Source of the DNA: Liquidambar formosana
Taxonomy: Eukaryota; Streptophyta; Magnoliopsida; Saxifragales; Altingiaceae
Assembly (NCBI GenBank): GCA_039720395.1
Contig: CM077828.1
Coordinates: forward strand, 24,470,717 to 24,534,716
Length of the DNA: 64,000 nt
Direction: 5' to 3'
Translations under genes and position numbers: made by a program
Shown here: positions 26,336-34,712 of the stretch, piece by piece
Numbering within the stretch: position 1 is the stretch's first letter
Layout of the letters: each line of letters begins with the position of its first letter
The notes under the pieces: model-generated
Database searches by the model: none
The model's input: only the letters and a program-made list of their open reading frames with translations
What the model was told of the DNA's origin: nothing

Positions 26336-27354
26336 ATGGTTTTTTCTTTGTTGTCAAAATGGAACCCACTATTATAATGGAGTTATGGAGTTCTAAGTTT
26401 ATGCTCATATAGGGATATTGTGGTCTTCGTCTTGCGGAGATCTTTTGGCCTAAAATTGATTGGCGTATACTCGTCTTCTTGTGCAAACTCAAAAAATAAA
26501 AATAAAAATAAAATAATTCCTCTTATTAGAAAATAACCACATTGGTGTGTCCCGAGAACATCTCTTCCTCTTTTTCTCTTTAGACAAAATAAATTTTCTA
26601 CCAAACACTTGATATATAGATCAAACCTGATAAAATTGGGTTTTCCTATTCAAGTAGCCACATTAGTTCAACGTGAAGGGTGGGGGGGTAATAGAGGGTG
26701 CTCTGTTTTTATAGCAAGCTCAAGGAGTTACAAAAAATTTTCTATTTTTTCCCACTTTGGTCTGCGTAGGGAAGCCAAAAATTCACACGACTAAGTTTGT
26801 CAACTCATTTGAACATGAAAAATGACATTGGCAAATGCTTTAAGCTGAAAATTTCAAATAACCCGATGAACCTTTTATATAAAACTTTAATTAGCTTTGT
26901 CAACAGTGAAAATAAAAGTGAATGGTTCCTTAAATCTTCATCATGATGTAACAAAATTTGTTAAAATAATACCTACAAATTGTATTCCAAACTACCAAGA
27001 GCATAGATTTCCCAATTTATTGGTGTACAACGATGGTGCATGTGGCAAATTATATGGGCTTGTATAGTTTTGGTGAGAGATGCTTACCTTGGTAAATTTT
27101 GATGCTGCATAGGTTTGGTTGAAATCTGGGTTTGGTTGAAGTTCGGTGTGTTGGGAAGTTGATCTCACATAGGGGTATTTTGAATAAAATTTAGCATGAT
27201 ATCACCTTTGATTAAAGGAGTAATTAACAACACTTAAAAAGAGGGGTGTCTCTGTAGTTTATTTTGTAAAGTAGGGGGTGTTAATGTAATTTTAGAAATT
27301 AGAGGGAGTGCATCTCTAGTCATATACTAGAGGGGGTGTAAGTGTAATTTACCC
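26038..27354. mobile_element. TIR element, 'GTAAATTACA' family, copy 1
   Basis: The left end near 26038 ('taaattacactcatacccc') and the right end at 27354 ('ggggtgtaagtgtaatttac') are inverted repeats that extend imperfectly over about 100 bp, with alternating CCCC-rich and AAATTACA segments. No coding region is credible; an open frame at 26383-26604 has no recognisable domain. A second member of the family is at 33665-34634. Confidence 0.6.
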
Positions 27355-27661
27355 TTTTTTAAAATTAAAAAAACAACAAATTATCCACAACACCACCTTA
27401 TTGGTCTATGCTCAACATAAAAGTTTGTTTAATTTCCTTCCATTTCACAAATTTATATAAAATGTTACCCACTATAAAAATAGACCATTAGTGTTTGAAA
27501 GTATGTCCTCCATGGACATGTATGGTGGAGGACATCTGCCCATCCTCTTCTCATTACATCTTTGCAATGGAAAAAATTCACCCCGACCCATTTATAGTTC
27601 GTCACATGTCATAGTTAATAGAAAAAAAAATATAGAAATGTTAACACCTGTATTTGGAAAA

Positions 27662-27664
<3 letters not shown>

Positions 27665-27735
<71 letters not shown>
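27665..27735. repeat. (TA)n microsatellite
   Basis: About 35 uninterrupted TA units, continuing into (TG)/(TATG) variants up to about 27760. An open frame across it is an artefact of the repeat. Confidence 0.95.
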
Positions 27736-27741
<6 letters not shown>

Positions 27742-27840
27742 ATGTATGTATGTATATGTATATAATCACATAAATAGAACATGCATATACATTATTAATT
27801 CTTCTTAATTATCTAAAAATGTGGTCAAATAAGCATAGGG

Positions 27841-28205
27841 TCGAATTGAATTGGTGTGCAAAACAATTTGTGAGAATTTAGTATTGTGTGTTGTGTCTAT
27901 TTTTTACGTTGTTATGTGCATGATGCTCTTCGATCATGGCAAATCAAATTACATACTGAAGAAAATGATCAATGCTTATTAGTCAAATATTTAATCCTTA
28001 GCTAGCAAAAGATGTGGATTGATAGGGATACACATCAATGTGTGAGAATTTGGCACTTTGTGTTGTGTCTATTTTTGATGTTGTTATGTGCATGATGCTC
28101 TTTGATCATGGCAAATCAAATTAACCGAAGAAAATGATTTATGCTTGTTAGTAAGATATTTAATCCTTAGCCAGCAAAAGATGTAGATTGATAAGGATAC
28201 ACATC
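27841..28205. repeat. Tandem duplication of about 172 bp
   Basis: 'tgtgagaattt' starts at 27869 and again at 28041, each followed by the same order of blocks ('gttatgtgcatgatgctctt', 'gatcatggcaaatcaaatta', 'gcaaaagatgt', 'gggatacacatc' or close). The copies differ by a few percent. There is no coding content. Confidence 0.85.
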
Positions 28206-28384
28206 TATCATTAGCTCAACCATCTTGACCGGCATCAATAACCCCTAGGAATCTAAGATGTTCAAGGTGATAACATTCTTTTTAATGTAATTAACGACTT
28301 CACCAACCATAGTACAAATAGTTAACCTAAAAAAGAAATCTAATCAATTTAATGTGGAATGGGTGGGCAGTAATTTACATATGC

Positions 28385-28720
28385 TTCATGAAATTAGTTA
28401 GGTTAAAGGTTTGAATACCATTTATCCAAATATATATATATATATTTGAATACCTAATCGGTCAATAAAAAAATAAAAACTTTTTTTTTGGGGGGTAAGT
28501 GAGTACTTTATAAAAATTTATCTATGTAGAAATAATTAGGTCAAAGGCTTAAATACCTAATTGGTCAATAAAAAAATGAAAACTGTTTTTTTTTTTTTTT
28601 TTTGGAAGGGGGGTAAGTGATAGAATTAGTTAGGTCAAAGATTTAATTACCTAATTGGTCTTTTTTTTTTCTTTTTCTTTTTTGGTAAGCTAGTATTTTA
28701 TAAAAACATGTTTATGTGGA
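28385..28720. repeat. Diverged tandem repeats with T-tracts
   Basis: Three units begin with a variant of 'gaattagttaggtcaaaggttt', near 28389, 28530 and 28624. Each continues with 'acctaattggtc' and then a poly-T/GGGG stretch. They may be decayed copies of one small element. No gene is present. Confidence 0.6.
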
Positions 28721-29096
28721 AATACGGGGTTTTGATACACCATTAACGATGTGTTCCACTAATAAAAGTAACTTCAATATTTCAATCATTGATTCAAAGC
28801 AAACAAAAAGCAATCGTCCCTTCACATTTTTTGGCTTTTTCTATCTTATCTTTACCTTTTCTCTCTCCACTTCTCACTCTGCTATTGCTTTCTTTCTCAT
28901 AATCTTCTTTTCTTTTTTCCTCCTATCCTATCTCTTTTCAGCCGACTGCAACCTCTCGCCGGTAAACGGACCAGATGTTGGTTGGCAGTTTGCATTATTT
29001 GCCGGCGATGAAAATTTGCTTTGCTTGTCGGCGGCGATGGAAGCCGGCAATGAAAATTTGCTTTGCTTGCCGGCGGCAATGGAAGCTTTTAGGTGA
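28716..29096 (+). other. Open frame with internal duplication, doubtful gene
   Basis: A 126-codon open frame has a hydrophobic centre ('FFLIIFFSFFLLSYLFS') made by CT-rich DNA, and then two adjacent copies of 'ENLLCL(S/P)AAMEA' produced by a 42-bp GC-richer tandem duplication (about 29005-29088). No domain is recognised and no splice partners are obvious. The hydrophobic part is what a poly-pyrimidine leader gives when translated, so I doubt it is a protein gene. It could be the 5' end of a decayed gene captured by repeats. Confidence 0.2.
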
Positions 29097-29162
29097 GGAT
29101 AGGAGTGGATTTAGTAAGAGAGATAGCTAAAAAGATGGAAGGAACGATAGAGATAGCCAAAA

Positions 29163-29350
29163 AAACCCAGTTGATTGGTTTAGTGGTTGGGCACTTGGTC
29201 CCAAAGTGGATATTTCGAGTAGAGGTGAAAGATCCCAAATTCGAGTTCCAACACTTTGAAAAAAATTTCTAGACCAACGATTTATCGTTACCTATCCATC
29301 GCAACAGTAATTAGCCTCTTAGTTGCCAACTTTAAAAATATTTAAAAAAA
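29163..29350 (+). mobile_element. Probable tRNA-derived SINE
   Basis: An A-box-like 'tggtttagtgg' (29176-29186) and a B-box-like 'aattcgagttcc' (29238-29249) stand in the order and approximate spacing of a pol III promoter. The unit ends in A-rich sequence (29340-29350). It does not fold as a functional tRNA. No target duplication is defined, so this is a tentative SINE. Confidence 0.4.
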
Positions 29351-30139
29351 AAATGATATAGAGAAAGCCAAAAAGGTAAAGGGACAATTATTTTTGTTTA
29401 TTTGAATCAAGGGGATTTTGGCCAAAACCCCCATGTATAAGAGTTCTAAGATAATAGAACCCATTAAAACTGACATTTAGTGAAAACCCCATTTGACAGT
29501 AAAAATACTAAAACACCCTTGTTTTTACAAGTTGCCATAATTTACAATCGTGCCATCTCACACACCTAGGCGAAAAATTAGGCTTCCCACCTTCCCACGT
29601 TCTTTTTTTTTTCGGCAGCAAATATAGGAAAATACGGCACATTTAATTCTTCTAAAAACACACCTTCCATCTTTAGAACAGGACCATAACTCTTTTCTAG
29701 GGTTTTTGCCACACGTTCGAACGTCTCCCAAGAAGTTTTGCAAGACAGATTGAAGAAACGGATTGAAGAACAACGATTGACGACCTGGGGTTTCGATTGT
29801 AGAACAAAAATGGCGAAAAGAAGTGAGTTACTGTTTCAGCCTGTTTTTTCTGTTTATTCCATGATCGAAACATTAAAATGGTATGTTTTTAGATTAAATC
29901 GTGTGAATAATATTACTAAAATAAGTTGGTATGTTTTGTAGATGAGTTTGATTTTGTTTAAATGAAATATTGTGGACAATATTGCAAAAATCTAAACCCA
30001 ACAATGAATCGGTCCATATAGAAACTCCATTTAGTATATTTGACATGCAAATATTTGGATTTGTGAAGTGATATAGAACTACGACACTGTTTTTTGGATT
30101 TTAATAGGAAATTTTTGTGTGCGAAAACCCCATTTAGTT

Positions 30140-32830
30140 TTGATTCTTGTGTGGTTTTGAAAAAATAGTGATCCAATTGTACATTGGTACTGTTGGTGCC
30201 TACAAATTGCCCAACATTGAAATAAATTATAGCAGACAAATTATACGCTTTTAACTTCATCACCTTACTGTTTCACATTAATATTTCATATTTCTGATCT
30301 TTGTTATCGTGTGGTTCTGAAAAATATTGTTCCAACAGTATATTGGTACTGTTAGTGCATATATTATGATTTCTTATGAAATAATGTTGGCAAATTAAAT
30401 ACATTCAACAGCATCAACTTATTGTTGCACATTATTATTTCATCTCTCTGATCTTGTAATTGTGTGGTTCTGAAAAATTATTGTTCCAACATTATATTGG
30501 TACTATTGGTTTGTATATTATGATTACTTGTGAAATAATATTGACAAAATAATACACTTCCAACAGTATCAACTTACTATTGCACGTTATTATTTTATCA
30601 TTCCAATTTTCTTTCAATTATTGACGTATGAACAGTAAATTGGTAATATTCAAACTTATATTTTCACATGTGTGTAATATGATATTACCTGAAATCATCT
30701 CAAACCATGATAGTTCATGATTAATGTAGACATTGTACCTTTATCCCTTCTCTCAAAATTATCACACTATTATTGTAGATAGTACAAACTAACATATTAG
30801 AATACATTTATAATGTGTAATATTTTTCTATAGTTGTAATATGACGCAATATATACAATTCATCGTTGTAAAAATAGTACCAATTCACTAATGTACAATA
30901 TTTATTCAATATTAAATTTTGTAATGTTTTTTGTTTATTCAATATTTATTCAATAGTGATCCAATTGTACATTGGTACTGTTGGTGCCACAAATTGACCC
31001 AACATTGACCTAATTTATAGCAGACAAATTATACACATGTAACAGCTTTACCTTACTGTTTCACATTATTATTTCATATTTCTGATCTTTGTTATTATAA
31101 CAGTAAACTGATACTGTGTAATTATATGCAACAGTAAACTTATACTGTTTGCTGTTATTAATTCATTAGAAAACAACACTAAAACTGACAAATTTTGACT
31201 TTGCTATTGCTAATTAGAAACAAGTTCAGATGTTGGCAACACAAGCAAACAGAAGAAGCCAAGGACAACAACAGAAAACCAAATGAGATCCAAACTGTTG
31301 ACCATCGAGAGGTTGGTTAAACACAATCATTGGGGATGAACTGCAAGCATAGTCGCCAAGTTGGGCCAGACAAATAGCAACACCAAACGCAAAAGAGGCA
31401 ATCACAATCAAGTAGCTATCTATTGCGTATCCAAAAACAAAAGGGAGCAAGAGAAACCAAAGAGGAGTAGGCAAAAAGTAGTGACTATTGGTTTATTGTA
31501 CAAAAGTATAGTTACATTTGAATATCAAATATGGGTTTGCTGATTTTTCATTGTTAATATGTCAATTCTTATGTTATGAAATCATAACAAAAGGAAATTC
31601 GTGAATGATAGTATAGATTTCTTTTGCAAAATATGATTACTGATGTGTACAAGATTGCCAATAGGTGAATTCAGCCCAATAATTTGTAATGTAGTAATGG
31701 TTATTGGAATACATTTGCAATAGTACCACTTTATTGTTGATAGTTTAAAATACCAAGGCCGTGAACGCAAATGCATTAAATATGAACATCATTTTACCAT
31801 ATATCCAACAAAGTAATCGACATGGTGGGTTCCTATTCAAGATTATAAGATTGGAAAAATGTCAAAGCATCACAAATAAGTTATACTCCAACTGTAGTTA
31901 CCATTATTCATTTTCCATCAATACCATTTTACTGTTGACAGTTGAAAATACGAAGACCATGCACTCTCAAGCATTAACTACATCCAGTTAATGAATATCA
32001 TTTTTATACATATCCAATGAAAAATTAACATGGTAGTGGCATTTGCACGATAAAGTTAAATTAGTGCTATTTGTTATTTTACATTACAAACAGTATTACT
32101 ATGCTGTTGTAAGTTTGAAGTAATATTTGACACATACTCATTGGCATCATATACGCATATAAGATCATATATTCCAACATGTATTAAGAACGTAAACAAT
32201 GTCACTCCGTGTCCATAAAATTGGGCGTCATAAAACAAACTTGAACAAATTTAAAACATTTAAAACAATCAAAACTTATAAAAAGAGTAACAAAATTATG
32301 CTATATCGGTTCTTGACATGTCTTCTTATGATAGGTTCTGAGCCTTCCGCATCTGCCACATTTTATTTGCCTTATCTTCTCTCCTATGGAAGGTATCCTT
32401 CTATTCTTTGGCCTTCCCGCTAGTCGTCTCGTGTTGAGTAGAAGTACAATTTCACAATTTTCTTTGCTAACACCCGTTTTTAAAGCCGTGGAAATGGGAT
32501 GAATAGATTGACTAGAGTTACCATTATGTGTTTCATAAAACAAACCCTTGAATATGATCAAAAGATATATGCACATCTACGAGCATAACAATCGTCCTCC
32601 CGCCAAAAGTATACATTAAACATATGTTATCGTCCATTGCTATCCAAATGTATATATTAACCTGAATTACAATGTAAGCAGTATCAATTTACTGTGTGAA
32701 TTTAAACAAAACAAACACATATGTACCAAAAACATAACAGCATGTATGACATTTTCTCAACAGTACCACTTTACTATTCATAAGGCGTAAACATATAATA
32801 AACCATTGACAGTATCATGATACTGTTTAC
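30140..32830. repeat. Dispersed AACAGTA-N6-TACTGTT motif and 155-bp repeats
   Basis: Inside the Mutator-like element an imperfect palindrome of about 20 bp recurs. Examples: 30333-30352 ('aacagtatattggtactgtt'), 31099-31117, 31130-31149, 32090-32108, 32759-32778 and 32809-32827; there are weaker ones near 30411, 30560 and 32680. Some are embedded in larger head-to-tail units of about 155 bp (30145-30300, 30305-30460, 30463-30610) that include 'gtgtggttctgaaaaa' and 'ttgcacattattatttcat'. A copy of unit 1 is again at 30957-31090. The function is unknown. Confidence 0.75.
31210..31546 (+). pseudogene. Possible residual coding stretch inside Mutator-like element
   Basis: The plus-strand frames give a strongly basic, Lys/Arg/Gln-rich reading ('SSDVGNTSKQKKPRTTTENQ', then after a shift 'NTKRKRGNHNQ') with stops. 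The minus strand of 31226-31474 instead reads as a hydrophobic 82-residue frame ('PLWFLLLPFVFGYAIDSY'). Composition here is less AT-rich than its surroundings, which is why I list it. I do not recognise a family on either strand. It may be remains of a transposon gene or a captured host exon. Confidence 0.3.
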
Positions 32831-33664
32831 AGCTCATTTTTAATGTACACCTATTTCCATCTAAAACCCAGCAAACCAAATCGTGTGAAAAATACCATCT
32901 CCAACACAGTTCATTGTACTTAAAAATCTTTGAACTATTCATCCACTTGTATGATATACATACAAGAAGCAACTCAAAATGAAGCCCAATCAATGCTCGA
33001 ATGACAAATGCATACAAACATGTAAAAAAATCTCAAAACTAACAAAAATATATGTAACAAAAATATATGTATACAACTTACATATGCAGCAGCGGTATTC
33101 GTATATTGAAATCCACACACACCCCCAACGATATTTCACGAACAACTTTTAATACAATACATTATTCTTTCTGAAATCCACACTATGAACACGTTCACAA
33201 CTGATTTCGCATCTACACTCCAGATTAATCAAAAATCTGGGAAAACGACTGAAAGAGATGAAACGAGAAACACCTTCGAACCCAAACTGAATCTCGGGCA
33301 ATCACTTGGAGAGAGAGATTTGAATTCCCTTCATCAGCGCTGGTTGGAAGAGAGAGAAATATAATGGAGCCGAAATCCCTCTCCCACGATATGATATCCC
33401 CCCAAAAATGGTTACACATGTTTATCTTAACATGGAAATCTGATTTTTCCATATCTGATATACAAGAGATACGGAAAAGTCAAAAAAAGGGTATAATTGG
33501 TATACAAAATCACCTATTTTCCTTACCACAAATAAAAACTTAAAAAAAGGGGTTATTAAATTACTAAATCTTAAGTAGGGTTTTTTACTAAAGGCAGATC
33601 CCTAATAGGGGTTATTGCTAATTTTCCTTTGAATCAATGAATAAAATATTGAGGTTATTTTTAT

Positions 33665-34634
33665 GGGTAAATTACATTTAGTCCCCCTCTAATAGCTCAT
33701 AATTATGGATACACCCCCTCTTATTTATGAAATTACACTGCCACCCCCTCTAATGATGATGAGCTTAACAATGTTAACAAAATAGGTAAAATGACATAAA
33801 TGCCCATAAATTCAGGCAATAGAGACAATGAATTAGAGGTGGCCTGGTAGGAGATCAATAACGTTTCATAAGGTAGCTTTGTGCTTGGAAATTAATTTTT
33901 GTCAAATATTTTGCAAATTAATTCACCTTTTTTTTTCCTTTTTTTTTTTTTTTTGGGACTAAGAAATCATCCATTCTTCCTGCAAAAGAACTATATGACA
34001 TAAAGTAAGGTTTAAGAGCAGGAAATAAATAATTTAAGTACAAAAAAAGACTACAAAATAGAAGGGTAGAACAAGGCATGCTAGTCCTAGACATTAATAT
34101 TGCCCCGCAAATCACACATGAAAATAATAGATGAAAATAAAATGAATGTACCCTCAACAATGTGTTGGTGGACCCATTACTTCTCCTCCCCTGCTTCTTA
34201 ATCTTCGCCCAAATTGCCCTGATCTCATCATAATTTTTTGATTAAGTAGTTTTTTTTTTTTTCTCTTTGAAAAAAAATGGACTTGATGACGTGTTTTTTG
34301 GAACAAAGCAAAATTGTAATTCTCTCCATTAAAATACAAGAATAAATAAAATCTATTTATTTGAAAAGGGAAGTGTGGTTTTTGGTTTGTTTGGGAAGAT
34401 AAAAGAAAGGAGGGAAATGTGAGATTATTAGTAAGAATATGAGGGTAATTTTGGCATTTTAAAAAATTTAAGTGTGACATCATCAGAATAAGATGGAGTT
34501 ATAGTCCGTTGTTATGATGAGGGGGTGTGTTTGTAATTTATTTACTAAAGTAGGGGTTGTGGTGTAATTTCGGAAAATAAAGGGGTGCACCTATAATTGT
34601 CAAAAACTAGAAGGGGTATAAATGTAATTTATCC
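33665..34634. mobile_element. TIR element, 'GTAAATTACA' family, copy 2
   Basis: Left end GGGTAAATTACATTTA (33665) and right end TAAATGTAATTTATCC (ending 34634) are inverted repeats with one mismatch in 16. They extend imperfectly over about 130 bp with CCCC-rich blocks. The element is 970 bp, with no credible gene. It starts 28 bp after the target duplication of the Mutator-like element and ends 78 bp before the start codon of the E-type PPR gene. A TTA adjoining each side may be its target duplication, but this is ambiguous. Confidence 0.7.
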
Positions 34635-34712
34635 TTACCTTTTCTATCAGACTCGCGCGCTTTTCAAAACCATTTCATTTCGATGTTTCCTCTCCTCTCT
34701 GCATGAACCCAG

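Larger units (their letters stand above)
29401..33637. mobile_element. 4.2-kb Mutator-like element with 10-bp target-site duplication
   Basis: The element spans 29411-33627, flanked on both sides by TTTGAATCAA (29401-29410 and 33628-33637), the 9-10 bp duplication expected of Mutator-like elements. Its ends are degenerate inverted repeats: left GGGGATTTTGGCCAAAACCCC and right, read inward, GGAAAATTAGCAATAACCCC, with further matching 'AACCCC' blocks over about 100 bp. No long transposase frame is left. The left arm looks like a gene leader ending in an ATG (29810, 'ATGGCGAAAAGAA') followed directly by GTGAGT, a good splice donor; the right arm (33230-33450) also resembles a gene leader on the minus strand. 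The interior is AT-rich with repeated motifs (separate entry). A basic stretch at 31210-31500 may be residual coding sequence. Confidence 0.75.

Noticed and set aside
27491..27808. 105-codon open frame including a long Ile-Tyr run
   Set aside because: The Ile-Tyr run is a translated (TA)n microsatellite; no other coding evidence.
31226..31474. Hydrophobic minus-strand frame resembling a membrane protein
   Set aside because: The opposite strand reads as a basic, coding-like stretch and the region is inside a decayed transposon. I considered a CASP-like fragment but could not support it.
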